Assembly (NCBI GenBank): GCA_028705495.1
Contig: JAQWDK010000002.1
Location: 158,942 to 222,941, forward strand
Length of the DNA stretch: 64,000 nt
Reading direction: 5' to 3'
Source of the DNA: Eubacteriales bacterium
GTDB taxonomy: Bacteria > Bacillota > Clostridia > Oscillospirales > CAG-382
Part shown: positions 1 through 8,007 of the stretch, piece after piece
Position numbering within the stretch: the first letter of the stretch is position 1
How the letters are laid out: every line of letters begins with the position of its first letter
The notes under the pieces: generated by a model
Database searches by the model: none
Told to the model about the DNA's origin: nothing
Seen by the model: only the letters and a program-made list of their open reading frames with translations
Program-made: the position numbers and the translations under genes

Positions 1-157
1 TGTCAATTTCGGCAATCAACAGTAGCGCGACTATTATGACACCTGCTAAGCTGACGAAAGTCGCTTGCTCGTCCCTTCCCGATTTATGCAGTATTTGATA
101 AGCTACACTTACAAGCAGGCCTATACCAGCGATTTTTAAGAGAAGTGCTATATTCAA
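1..157 (-). CDS. spoIIIAC: Stage III sporulation protein AC (partial, C-terminus off the window)
   Basis: SpoIIIAC is a small integral membrane component of the SpoIIIA-SpoIIQ channel between mother cell and forespore. The 52 visible residues read as two hydrophobic stretches around a short loop with the pattern HKSGRDEQATF, which matches the family's loop K-x-G-K-E-E-Q. The start appears to be TTG at 157: an AAAGAAAGGGA ribosome site lies 6-12 bases before it and no ATG is available nearby. It is the third gene of spoIIIAA-AB-AC, 31 bases after spoIIIAB. The 3' end and the rest of the operon are outside the window. The family call rests on position plus the short sequence match. Confidence 0.85.
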   Translation of the reverse strand, partial: MNIALLLKIAGIGLLVSVAYQILHKSGRDEQATFVSLAGVIIVALLLIAEID

Positions 158-188
158 TGATATTCCCTTTCTTTCATATAATGCAGTT

Positions 189-680
189 TTACAGAAGAAG
201 TATCGAAATAACAACACCGATAAGCAGCGAAACCGATTTATAGACCTTCTGTTTTCCTTCAAGTGTTCTTCTCTGTTCTTTGAGGCAATCCTCAAGCACC
301 TTTTCGAGATAGACAAGCTGTTCAATCTGTGTTTTCAAATCGCAACGGCCTAACTCTGCGCCGACGCCGAGAGCTGAAACCTCAGCATCCTTTGGCAGAA
401 GAAGAAGTTTAACAGCCTTTTGCCAGCGTTTTGCATAATCTTCTGTCGACACAGGGTTGTTGATACAAGAGAGAAAACCACATTCGTTAAGAACATTGTC
501 CTCATAACCTCCGAATATTTGTGAAAGTGGAATTCTTGTTGCTAAAATCGAACTTCTGATATGTACCACAAGCTTACCCAGTGCATAAATTCTGTCGCAT
601 ATCACTTTTTCGGACCGAGATGCAACCACTCCGAGGAAGAAGAATGCACAGCACAGCATTACTGCTCCTACAAGCTCCAT
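189..680 (-). CDS. spoIIIAB: Stage III sporulation protein AB
   Basis: This is the second gene of the spoIIIA operon, required for forespore gene expression after engulfment. The 163 residues are close to the usual length of about 170. An N-terminal hydrophobic segment (about 4-20) and a C-terminal one (about 148-163) flank a soluble helical region, as in the family, whose fold is related to type II secretion GspF-like proteins. The segment with E-Q-L-x-Y-L-E-K-V-L (about 119-128) resembles the conserved family core. It starts four bases after the spoIIIAA stop, and its ribosome site AGAAAGGA lies inside the end of spoIIIAA, which suggests translational coupling. Sporulation control by sigma-E is known for the family and not visible here. 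Confidence 0.88.
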   Translation of the reverse strand: MELVGAVMLCCAFFFLGVVASRSEKVICDRIYALGKLVVHIRSSILATRIPLSQIFGGYEDNVLNECGFLSCINNPVSTEDYAKRWQKAVKLLLLPKDAEVSALGVGAELGRCDLKTQIEQLVYLEKVLEDCLKEQRRTLEGKQKVYKSVSLLIGVVISILLL

Positions 681-684
681 GATC

Positions 685-1593
685 TCATATCCTTTCTATT
701 TTCACACTGTAACCGTCCCCGATATTAACTGAATAATCAAATATTCCGCTGTCAAAAAGCTTTTTCATAAAAGGCCTCCTGAAAATACCCTCAAGGCTGT
801 TACCGTGCGCAGAAGCAATTAGCACAACACCGCTGTTTTGTGCATTCATCAATGGTTCGCAATCGCTCTCAGAGAGTTCGTCACAAATAATAATTTGAGG
901 CGACATGGACCTGGTGACAAGCTCAATTCCCTCCGATTTACGACATCCGCTGATAACATCAATCAATCTCCCGCTCATTTCCGGTAAGAATACCTCGCTA
1001 CGTTCGTCAACGAGCGCTGTTCTCAATTCCAATCCGAACTCCGCACCAGACAGCAGCACCGCTGCAGAGCGTAAAAACGAGGTTTTGCCGAGCCCTGGTG
1101 GTGAGAACACTAATGTTCCACTCGGCCCGTCTTTACGGAACAGCTCGGCCAAGGGATAGGCAAAGTTGGGATATAGCCTATGGATTCGAAGATTGACTGA
1201 AGTTATTTCGGAGAAAGTTATTATGCCGCTTGTCCCACTGACAGCAGTACCACATATACCAGCTCTACCTCCGTCAGGTAAGGGGATGTAGCCTTTTTTT
1301 ATCGTCTCTTCAAATGTGTAAAGTGAATATCTCGAAAGCAGCGATATGCAGTCATCGATATCTTTTTTCGTACACTTTACGCCACCGCTAATTGGACAAG
1401 GTTTTCCATCATTATTTAGAGCAACCGACTTTCCTTTTACTGTTATTGTAAACGGAGAGCCTGTACGCAGTCTTATTTCCGTTGCTCCTACCCATATTTT
1501 TTCTGGCACCGCAGCAAGGATTCTGGTCAGTTTTTCCGGCAAGTATTTGAAAAGTGATGTAATATCTGAATAAATAACCTCACCACCATCCAT
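685..1593 (-). CDS. spoIIIAA: Stage III sporulation protein AA, secretion-type ATPase
   Basis: This is a cytoplasmic ATPase related to type II/IV secretion motors and thought to energise the SpoIIIA-SpoIIQ feeding channel. The Walker A motif SPPGLGKTS lies near residues 164-172 and the Walker B motif IIICDE near 234-239; the region G-R-A-G-x-C-G-T before Walker A is typical of SpoIIIAA. The start is taken as ATG at 1593, because the GTG six bases upstream would sit directly on the AGAAAG ribosome site. Length (302 aa) is normal. It heads the operon; tRNA-Val lies upstream on the other strand. No sigma-E promoter was identified with confidence. Confidence 0.93.
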   Translation of the reverse strand: MDGGEVIYSDITSLFKYLPEKLTRILAAVPEKIWVGATEIRLRTGSPFTITVKGKSVALNNDGKPCPISGGVKCTKKDIDDCISLLSRYSLYTFEETIKKGYIPLPDGGRAGICGTAVSGTSGIITFSEITSVNLRIHRLYPNFAYPLAELFRKDGPSGTLVFSPPGLGKTSFLRSAAVLLSGAEFGLELRTALVDERSEVFLPEMSGRLIDVISGCRKSEGIELVTRSMSPQIIICDELSESDCEPLMNAQNSGVVLIASAHGNSLEGIFRRPFMKKLFDSGIFDYSVNIGDGYSVKIERI

Positions 1594-1724
1594 TTCCACT
1601 TTCTTCTGCCTTTGATTAATAATATAAATAGGAGTCAGAAAATATGCTCGTCGGTATTGACAAAAGTGAAATAATGTGTATAATATATCTTGTCGCTTGA
1701 AATAATACTTGCGGCAAATTATTT

Positions 1725-1800
1725 GGGCGTTTAGCTCAGCTGGTAGAGCACTCGCTTGACGTGCGAGTGGTCAGGGATTCGAGTTCCTTAACGCCCACCA
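1725..1800 (+). tRNA. tRNA-Val (anticodon GAC)
   Basis: The 76-nt sequence folds as a cloverleaf: acceptor stem GGGCGTT with AACGCCC, D-arm with AGCTCAGCTGGTAGAGC, anticodon stem CTCGC/GCGAG enclosing loop TTGACGT, and T-arm with the GATTCGAGTTC core. The anticodon is GAC, which reads the valine codons GUC and GUU. The 3' CCA is encoded. It stands alone, followed three bases later by a strong hairpin terminator. Confidence 0.97.
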
Positions 1801-1803
1801 AGA

Positions 1804-1850
1804 AAAAATCTCATTTTAAAAAGCGCAAGCGCTTTTAAAATGAGATTTTT
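1804..1850 (+). terminator. Terminator after tRNA-Val
   Basis: A long near-perfect inverted repeat with arms AATCTCATTTTAAAA-AGCGC and GCGCTTTTAAAATGAGATT, two-base loop and flanking A and T tracts. It is the expected intrinsic terminator of the tRNA and could act in both directions. Confidence 0.88.
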
Positions 1851-1853
1851 TAT

Positions 1854-1955
1854 TATATCCGTTCCTAACAGAATGGATATAATATATCTTCGATGTGATA
1901 TCGCACTTCGTGCGGTGATATATCATGAGGCGAAGCCGTATATTGTATCGCATAA
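1854..1955. repeat. Cluster of short AT-rich palindromes (REP-like)
   Basis: Between the tRNA terminator and the next gene lie at least four adjacent small hairpins: ATATCCGTTC with GAATGGATAT, ATCGCACTTCGTGCGGTGAT, GGCGAAGCC, and ATCGCATAAGCGAT, joined by ATAT-rich spacers. This layout (short stem, TTCG-type loop, TGATATAT linker) resembles palindromic repeat clusters seen between genes in many Clostridia. A chance open frame crosses it but has no coding signs. Function is unknown. Confidence 0.6.
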
Positions 1956-1974
1956 GCGATATATTATTATGCAA

Positions 1975-2005
1975 AATTCTCCCCCGTAAACTACGGGGGA
2001 GAATT
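1975..2005 (-). terminator. Terminator of the peptide-binding lipoprotein gene
   Basis: The stem AATTCTCCCCCGTA pairs with TACGGGGGAGAATT around a 3-base loop, ten bases beyond the stop codon of the gene ending at 2015. On the minus strand it is followed by TTGC, so the T tract is short. Confidence 0.75.
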
Positions 2006-2014
2006 GTTTCATTA

Positions 2015-3751
2015 CTATTCTGAGGTACCTGTTGACTTCTTTGCATCTTCGATTGCAGCATTTATTTCAAGGTAGCCTTTGAGATTGAGCTTTGTAAGGT
2101 CCTTAAAACCGAAGTATGATGTTTTAAGACCTGACAGAGATTTGCTTATGATATAGCTGTCTACATTAAAATAGAGAGGTGCGGAAGGCATAAGCTCGAC
2201 TAGCTTCTTCTCAGCGTTGTGAAGAAGTCCTGCTCTCTCGCCAAGGTCAGTAACATTGACAATCGAATCGATCAGATCATCATATTCCTGGCTCTCAATA
2301 CCGGTGTAGTGCGGTGTATAAGCCGCTGCTTCAAGGTCTATGGAGACAACACTACCACTGTAATATCTTGCGTAAGGAGCAAGGTATCCGAAAGCATCGG
2401 TCATATTGCCGATTATGTCAAGTCCGAGAACGTCGAAATCTCTTTCGTAAAGCTTTGTGCGCAGCTGGTTGTATCTGAGTTCTTCAAGGTTTACGGTATA
2501 ACCAAGACCTTCCCAAACGCTCTTAGCATATTCAGCAACAGCTTTTTCAACTGTGTTTGTTTTGCTTGCGTAATAGGAGATGGTGAAAGAACCTTTACTT
2601 GCTCCAGCTTCGCTCAAGAGCCTGTTAGCTTCTGAGATATTCGCTTCTGGGGCAATGGTATTTCCTGCGACTGCTCTGAACTCGGTTTTGTATGTAGTGT
2701 CAAAAACACCATGTGGAACAAATCCGGTCGCTGGTACAACACCTCTGCCGACTATTTTTGCTATCTCGTTTCTATCAAGAGCGGCGGAAAGTGCCTGCCT
2801 TGTCTTAGCGTCAGAAAACAAAGAATTTGTTGTGTTAAAGTAGTAGTTGTAGGATGAAAGCTGTTTTGTGGTCTTAACATCCTTACCATACTTTTCATAG
2901 CCTTCTTTTGTAAAGTTGCCGAGGTAGAAGGTATTACCAGCGTCAAACTGTTCTTCTTGGAACTCAGCACCCACTTTATCGTTGCCATCAAACTCAACGA
3001 TGATTCTGTATGGTTTTACATATTTATCGAAAGCTTCGTCCTTGATAATACGGTAGTAAGAAGAGCGTTCAAGTACGATTGATTTACCATTTTCTATGGA
3101 CGAAAGTCTAAAAGGTCCGTTTGTTACTATTGTTGTGCTCTTAGAAGCCCAGTTTTTCACATCTTTTGATACAATGTTCTCGCGGAGTGGAGAAAGTCCG
3201 ATACAAGCAACTGTTTCTGCAAAAAGGTTAAGGTCGTATTCTTCATTAAATGTAACTTGAAGCTCGTAGTCGCCACTCGCTTCTATACCAATTTTATCAG
3301 TTGTCATAACGCCGCTTTTAACTTCTTTTGCATTCTTAATCGGGAACAGCAAAGAAGCATAGGGGCTTTCGGTCTCTGGCTCTAAAATTCTTCTCCAAGC
3401 GTAAACTACGTCTTCAGCTCTTACACCGATTCCGTCGCTCCATCTTGTTTCAACAAGTTCGAATACTATTTTATACTCTCCATCAATCGCATCAACTTTA
3501 GAATACCAGTTTTTTGCGAGCGCGGGTTGAACCTTTCCGTTTTCATCAATTCGGGTCAGAGGTTCGAAAATCAATCCCAGGAATTTTGTAATTTCGGAAT
3601 CCATCTGCATTATTGTGGGGTCGAGGCTTTCAGGAAAAGACCCGAGATACATCTTGATCATCGCGCCCTTATCATTCTCGTCCCTTGCACAAGATGCAAA
3701 TACCCCGAGGCTCATGATGAGCACAAGCATTAAAGCTATAACTCTTTTCAT
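2015..3751 (-). CDS. Peptide ABC transporter substrate-binding lipoprotein (OppA family)
   Basis: Family 5 extracellular solute-binding proteins capture oligopeptides or related solutes for an ABC importer. The 578 residues begin with a lipoprotein signal and lipobox F-A-S-C (Cys at about 21), so the protein should be anchored to the outer face of the membrane. The family signature LDPTIMQMDSE...LGLIFEPLTRID lies at about 42-70, and the later core W-S-D-G-x-x-V-x-A-E-D-V-V-Y-A-W-R is clear. There are no permease or ATPase genes next to it, so it is an orphan binding protein that must share a transporter encoded elsewhere or act otherwise (for example in signalling). Ribosome site CGGAAGGATGA precedes the ATG. 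Confidence 0.9.
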   Translation of the reverse strand: MKRVIALMLVLIMSLGVFASCARDENDKGAMIKMYLGSFPESLDPTIMQMDSEITKFLGLIFEPLTRIDENGKVQPALAKNWYSKVDAIDGEYKIVFELVETRWSDGIGVRAEDVVYAWRRILEPETESPYASLLFPIKNAKEVKSGVMTTDKIGIEASGDYELQVTFNEEYDLNLFAETVACIGLSPLRENIVSKDVKNWASKSTTIVTNGPFRLSSIENGKSIVLERSSYYRIIKDEAFDKYVKPYRIIVEFDGNDKVGAEFQEEQFDAGNTFYLGNFTKEGYEKYGKDVKTTKQLSSYNYYFNTTNSLFSDAKTRQALSAALDRNEIAKIVGRGVVPATGFVPHGVFDTTYKTEFRAVAGNTIAPEANISEANRLLSEAGASKGSFTISYYASKTNTVEKAVAEYAKSVWEGLGYTVNLEELRYNQLRTKLYERDFDVLGLDIIGNMTDAFGYLAPYARYYSGSVVSIDLEAAAYTPHYTGIESQEYDDLIDSIVNVTDLGERAGLLHNAEKKLVELMPSAPLYFNVDSYIISKSLSGLKTSYFGFKDLTKLNLKGYLEINAAIEDAKKSTGTSE

Positions 3752-3807
3752 TAAACTGTCATCCTTCCGCTACTGTTTGAAAATATGCCGATACTGTACG
3801 AACATAA

Positions 3808-3832
3808 CTGCCGTAAGCTGATTACGGCAGTG
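3808..3832 (-). promoter_or_regulatory. Hairpin in the leader of the peptide-binding gene
   Basis: A perfect stem ACTGCCGTAA / TTACGGCAGT with five-base loop lies about 57 bases upstream of the lipoprotein start. It has no T tract, so it is not an obvious terminator for that gene; it may be a leader structure or the end of an unseen upstream transcript. The remainder of 3752-4058 is AT-rich and holds no gene that I can see. Confidence 0.45.
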
Positions 3833-3973
3833 TGTCCGGCAGAAACGCTTGAAGTATTATAGCATGTTGATGAAAAATAATCAATGAGGAAAAAACATAT
3901 TCTTTTTAATTCACAAAATAATCTGCACATTTTTGTTGATGTTGCACAAATCTGAAACTGCTCTTTGAAACTA

Positions 3974-4002
3974 TTGCTAAGAAGATAAAGTTATTATATA
4001 AT
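3974..4002 (+). promoter_or_regulatory. Sigma-A-type promoter for the gene at 4059
   Basis: TTGCTA at 3974-3979 and TATAAT at 3997-4002 are separated by exactly 17 bases. A short hairpin ACCGCTTAGCGGT at 4031-4043 follows in the leader and resembles the family A leader hairpin found before thrS. Confidence 0.6.
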
Positions 4003-4058
4003 ATACATATACTATGAAATAGAAATCCTAACCGCTTAGCGGTGGAAAGAATGGGGAC

Positions 4059-4532
4059 ATGATAATAAAAACAAGTACCACTGAAGTAAACGCTGAGGCT
4101 GTACACTCGCGCATAAAAAATAATTTTGATTATATGACCTCTGAGGCTTATTATGCCGGAAATGACGAATTTCTCGACAACGTTTTTATGGGGAAACGTA
4201 AAGACGAAAAAATTTACCTCATTAACCGCCCGGCAAAGTCTTTTTCAGTGTTTTCAACAGTTTTCAGAGGAATAATTGTCTGTTCTGACGGATCGTGCTA
4301 TATAAAAGGCTACTTCGGAAAGAGATATTTTGATTATTTTATCTTTTTACTCTTAAGCGCAGCTGTTTTGTATTTCGCAAGTGAAATGACAAGATTATCG
4401 TCGCAATCAGATGCTATAGGTGTCGCTTTAATTTGGGGTGTCATTTCCTTATTCATCCTCATTCCTTCTAAAAAGACAAAGCAGAAATATACGGACTTCC
4501 TTCAGCGCATCGCCGATATGAATATTCAGTAA
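4059..4532 (+). CDS. Unknown membrane protein with two transmembrane segments
   Basis: I do not recognise this 157-residue protein. The first about 95 residues are soluble and mixed; two hydrophobic segments (about 96-112 and 122-136) follow, then a basic tail with KKTKQK. The shape suggests a cytoplasmic domain tethered to the membrane. The start is the ATG at 4059, preceded by ATGGGGAC; the ATG at 4051 runs into a stop after three codons. It has its own promoter, and a hairpin ACCGCTTAGCGGT close to the ribosome site. It is monocistronic, followed by the phosphatase gene with its own promoter. Confidence 0.65.
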   Translation: MIIKTSTTEVNAEAVHSRIKNNFDYMTSEAYYAGNDEFLDNVFMGKRKDEKIYLINRPAKSFSVFSTVFRGIIVCSDGSCYIKGYFGKRYFDYFIFLLLSAAVLYFASEMTRLSSQSDAIGVALIWGVISLFILIPSKKTKQKYTDFLQRIADMNIQ

Positions 4533-4573
4533 ATATTCTGACTACATTAACCCCAAATCACAGGGTTTTTATA

Positions 4574-4602
4574 TTTACAAATGTTAATATTTATGTTATA
4601 CT
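4574..4602 (+). promoter_or_regulatory. Sigma-A-type promoter for the histidine phosphatase gene
   Basis: TTTACA at 4574-4579 and TATACT at 4597-4602 with a 17-base spacer, about 70 bases before the start codon. Confidence 0.6.
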
Positions 4603-4672
4603 GTTTTAAATGCTTTAGGAAGTTTGTCCTGACTGCTGGAGCATCCCTATTTTATTGAAAGGATGGTCGAAT

Positions 4673-5308
4673 ATGGAACTTTATATTATCAGACATGGTG
4701 ATCCGGACTACGCCAACGACACTCTCACTGAAAAAGGATGGGAGCAAGCGAAGCTTCTCGCTGAACGGATGGCGCTGATCAAACCTACAAAAATATATGC
4801 ATCTCCGCGAGGCAGGGCTAAGGATACAGCAAAAGTAACTTGTGAAAAGCTCGCTATGACATACAAAGTTGAAGAGTGGACAACGGAGAGTATGGATTAC
4901 ATGCAGTACCCCCCTCACAAAAAAGGCAAACTGCCAAGATGTAAATGGGAAACAAGTCTTAACGACGGAGTCGAGAATTATAAGGATTTTTCTGACGAAG
5001 ACAGGTATTACACATTAGATGAGCTACCAATTTGCTCGGACGATTTTCTTTCTCGTCACGGTTATGCAAGAGTTGGTCTTGCATATAAAGCGAAAAAACC
5101 CAATGACGATAAAATAGCGGTGTTCTGTCATGGAGGTTTCGGTGGTGCATGGATTTCACATCTTTTGTCCTTACCACCCGCAATGGGATGGTTACAATTT
5201 GCGCTCCAGACAACATCCGTTTCAAAATTTCTATTTGAAAACACCGATGACAACCTTACATATCCCAGATGTATCTATTTAAATAACATCGTTCATCTCC
5301 AAAAATAA
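4673..5308 (+). CDS. Histidine phosphatase family protein (phosphoglycerate mutase-like)
   Basis: The N-terminus ELYIIRHGDPDY carries the R-H-G motif whose histidine is phosphorylated in this superfamily; the later H-G-G-F-G-G (about 162-167) supplies the second catalytic histidine. An intermediate S-P-R-G-R-A-x-D-T segment (about 44-53) is the usual phosphate-pocket arginine region. Substrate cannot be told: members act on phosphosugars, nucleotides or cofactor precursors. The start at 4673 follows GAAAGGATGGTCGAAT; an in-frame ATG 18 bases upstream lies inside the ribosome site and is not used in this reading. The gene is alone and shares a two-way terminator with pyk. Confidence 0.85.
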   Translation: MELYIIRHGDPDYANDTLTEKGWEQAKLLAERMALIKPTKIYASPRGRAKDTAKVTCEKLAMTYKVEEWTTESMDYMQYPPHKKGKLPRCKWETSLNDGVENYKDFSDEDRYYTLDELPICSDDFLSRHGYARVGLAYKAKKPNDDKIAVFCHGGFGGAWISHLLSLPPAMGWLQFALQTTSVSKFLFENTDDNLTYPRCIYLNNIVHLQK

Positions 5309-5313
5309 AATTT

Positions 5314-5350
5314 CACCCCTTCATTTAGATGATTTGTCTAAGAAGGGGTG
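5314..5350. terminator. Two-way terminator between the phosphatase gene and pyk
   Basis: CACCCCTT-ATTTAGA pairs with TCTAA-AAGGGGTG, with A-rich and T-rich flanks on both sides, placed between two convergent genes. Confidence 0.85.
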
Positions 5351-5359
5351 TTATTTATC

Positions 5360-6781
5360 TTATTCTACTGTGTGAACCTTTAACATATTGGTGTTAACCG
5401 TAGCATCAAGCGGGATTCCTGCGGTTATAACAACCATATCTCCTGCACTTACAAGGTCGTCCTGTTTAGCACAGTCAATAGCATGTCTTATGAGTTCGTC
5501 AAAATTAGTCTGCCAGCGAGCAAGAACAGGATGAACGCCCCACGACAACGCGAGCTGGTAGAATGTTTTTTCAAAAGGAGTTGCAGCGACAATCGGATGA
5601 TGAGGTCTGAATTTCGACATGCGTCTCGCGGTATGGCCACCTCTTGTTACCGCAATTATCGCTTTTACATTTACATCACGAGCAGTTATTGCCGCAGCTT
5701 CACAGATTGCGTTTGTTACGTCACCTGTCACTGTTTCATAGGAGATGTCTTTGTAATAATCCATCTCTAAAGCATCTTTTTCGGCTTGACTGACTATTTT
5801 AGACATAACTTTTACAGCTTGTATTGGGAATTTACCCGATGCACTTTCACCGGAGAGCATTACTGCCGATGTGCCATCGAAAACAGCGTTAGCTACATCC
5901 GTTATCTCCGCACGAGTTGGGGTCGGATTTACTATCATCGATTCCAGCATTTGAGTGGCAGTGATAACCATTTTACCCGTTTTATAGCATTTTTTAATAA
6001 ACTTCTTTTGTAGACCAGGGAGCTTTTCATATGGAACTTCAACAGCCATATCGCCTCTTGCTACCATAATCCCGTCTGAAAGCTTCAGTATTTCTTCGAA
6101 GTTCTCAACGCCTTCAAGACTCTCTATTTTCGAAATAATTTTAATTTCATGTCCGCCATTGTAATCGATAAACTTTCTTAATGTAACTACATCTTCCTTT
6201 GTTCTGACGAAAGATGCAGCAACAAAATCGATATTGTTTTCAATTCCAAAAAGTAAATCCTTCTTATCGTTTTCGCTCAGATATGGGCTGTCAAAATGTG
6301 ATCCAGGTATGTTAATACCCTTATTGTTGCGAATAATACCGCCATTAATAACCCTACAGTAGACATTTTCAGCGTCAACTTTTTCAACTTCGAGATTAAC
6401 TTTACCGTCATCAATGAGCACTGCGCTTCCCTGTTTCAGTGCTTTGGGTAAGTCCTTAAAAGTTACAGATGCGATTTTATTATTTCCGATAACTTCTTTA
6501 ACTGTGAGTATAAATTCTTCTCCGTCAATAAGTTCCGTCATGCCGTTTTCAAAATCTTTGAGCCTGATTTCAGGTCCCTTTGTATCAAGAAGAATGGCGA
6601 CAGGAAGCCCAAGCTTCTCACGAACTTTTTTTACTTTATCAATTGTTTCCTTATGGCTCTCATGATTACCATGAGAAAAATTCATTCTTGCGACATTCAT
6701 ACCCGCAAGCATCATTTCTTTTATGGTTTTTTCGCTATTTGAAGAAGGACCAAGTGTGCATACAATTTTAGTCTTGCGCAT
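5360..6781 (-). CDS. pyk: Pyruvate kinase
   Basis: Catalyses phosphoenolpyruvate + ADP to pyruvate + ATP, the last step of glycolysis, in the cytoplasm. The N-terminus RKTKIVCTLGPSS, the motif NFSHG (about 34-38), DTKGPEIR (about 66-73), the catalytic lysine in ISKIE (about 217-221) and the metal-binding MVARGDM are all present. At 473 aa it is the short form without the extra PEP-utiliser-like domain found at the end of the Bacillus enzyme. The gene is single, with a two-way terminator at its 3' end. The start at 6781 follows a GGGAGATTTT ribosome site. Confidence 0.97.
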   Translation of the reverse strand: MRKTKIVCTLGPSSNSEKTIKEMMLAGMNVARMNFSHGNHESHKETIDKVKKVREKLGLPVAILLDTKGPEIRLKDFENGMTELIDGEEFILTVKEVIGNNKIASVTFKDLPKALKQGSAVLIDDGKVNLEVEKVDAENVYCRVINGGIIRNNKGINIPGSHFDSPYLSENDKKDLLFGIENNIDFVAASFVRTKEDVVTLRKFIDYNGGHEIKIISKIESLEGVENFEEILKLSDGIMVARGDMAVEVPYEKLPGLQKKFIKKCYKTGKMVITATQMLESMIVNPTPTRAEITDVANAVFDGTSAVMLSGESASGKFPIQAVKVMSKIVSQAEKDALEMDYYKDISYETVTGDVTNAICEAAAITARDVNVKAIIAVTRGGHTARRMSKFRPHHPIVAATPFEKTFYQLALSWGVHPVLARWQTNFDELIRHAIDCAKQDDLVSAGDMVVITAGIPLDATVNTNMLKVHTVE

Positions 6782-6958
6782 GGATTATAAAATCTCCCTG
6801 ATATGGTTTGTAAGAAGTGTATGTAATAATGCAGAGTTAAAATAAAATTTCTACATGATTTTTTGCACGAATTCTCTAATGATACTGTATCACATAAATG
6901 TTAAGATTTTTAACGACCTCTGCTAAGCTTTCGTAAATCTTAAAAATATAACAAACAA

Positions 6959-6983
6959 AACTGCCGCGATAAACGCGGCAGTT
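6959..6983 (-). terminator. Terminator of the sugar isomerase operon
   Basis: AACTGCCGCG pairs with CGCGGCAGTT around a five-base loop; on the minus strand it is followed by TTGTTTGTT. It closes the four-gene operon that ends at 7011. Confidence 0.85.
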
Positions 6984-7010
6984 ACTGTCATATTACACAA
7001 TTGTTCTTTG

Positions 7011-7979
7011 TTATGCCCAAAACATACTTGTCGGAATCGGTTCAGTCATGATAGCATCCTTCAAAAAGCTGACCGCTTTTTCAAGTCCCTCTTTAGATGT
7101 CATAAGGCTGTCTTCATGTTCTATACTCAGAACACCGTCATAACCCACCATACGCAGATTGCTGAGCATGTCTCTCCAGTACTGCATATCGTTTCCATAA
7201 CCGACTGAGCGGAAAATCCACGAACGGTGTATCTCGTCACCATAATGTTTTGTGTCAAGCACACCATTTACTGAAGTGTTGTATTTATCGACCTTTGTAT
7301 CTTTTGCGTGTACATGATAGATTGCTTTGCCCAGTGCTCTTATCGATGCAACAGGGTCGATTCCCTGCCAGATAAGGTGAGAAGGGTCAAAGTTTGCTCC
7401 CAAAGTATCACCGACTGCATTTCTGAGCTTTAGCATTGTCTCTGTGTTATATACGCAAAAACCGGGGTGCATTTCAAGCGCAATTTGATTGACACCGTGT
7501 GATTTTGCAAATTCTGCTGCTTTAATCCAATATGGTACAAGAACTTCCTCCCACTGCCATTTGAGTATTTTAGAATAGTCATCAGGCCAGAAGCAGGTTA
7601 CCCAGTTTGGAAACTTAGAATTTTCAGAGTCGCCAGGGCAGCCAGAAAAGGTTATAATTTTCGAAACACCGATTCTTTCTGCAAGCAGAACTGTGTTCTC
7701 AAAGTCTTTCTGGAAACGAGCTGCGATTTCTTTGTTCGGATGAATGCAGTTGCCATGGGTAGAGAGCGCGGCGATATTCATACCATGGTCTTTTATTGTG
7801 CCAATAAATGCATCAAGCTTTGATTTGTCTTCTAAAAGTTCAGCAGTTCTGCAGTGCTGACTACTCGGATAACCGCCAGCGCCTATCTCCAGCTCGGTAA
7901 TACCGAGCGTCTGAAGATAATCAAGCGCTTCCGATAACGGTCTGTCTCCGAAAAGAACGGTTATAACACCAATTTTCAT
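7011..7979 (-). CDS. Sugar phosphate isomerase/epimerase (xylose isomerase-like TIM barrel)
   Basis: The 322-residue protein has the AP-endonuclease-2/xylose isomerase-like fold used by many sugar and inositol isomerases. Metal ligands are recognisable: E in IALEMHPG (about 161), D and H in NFDPSHL, H in YHVHAKD and E in LSIEHED near the C-terminus. It is the last gene of an operon with a second isomerase-like protein and a Gfo/Idh/MocA dehydrogenase, 28 bases behind the latter. This combination is typical for catabolism of uncommon sugars, inositols or 3-keto sugars; the real substrate is not visible. No transporter is linked. Confidence 0.88.
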   Translation of the reverse strand: MKIGVITVLFGDRPLSEALDYLQTLGITELEIGAGGYPSSQHCRTAELLEDKSKLDAFIGTIKDHGMNIAALSTHGNCIHPNKEIAARFQKDFENTVLLAERIGVSKIITFSGCPGDSENSKFPNWVTCFWPDDYSKILKWQWEEVLVPYWIKAAEFAKSHGVNQIALEMHPGFCVYNTETMLKLRNAVGDTLGANFDPSHLIWQGIDPVASIRALGKAIYHVHAKDTKVDKYNTSVNGVLDTKHYGDEIHRSWIFRSVGYGNDMQYWRDMLSNLRMVGYDGVLSIEHEDSLMTSKEGLEKAVSFLKDAIMTEPIPTSMFWA

Positions 7980-8007
7980 CTTCGGTTCCTCCCTCTTGTT
8001 TTACTAC

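Noticed and set aside
1816..2061. An 81-codon minus-strand frame across the palindrome cluster
   Set aside because: It runs through a tRNA terminator and inverted repeats, overlaps the peptide-binding gene end, and its composition is not protein-like.
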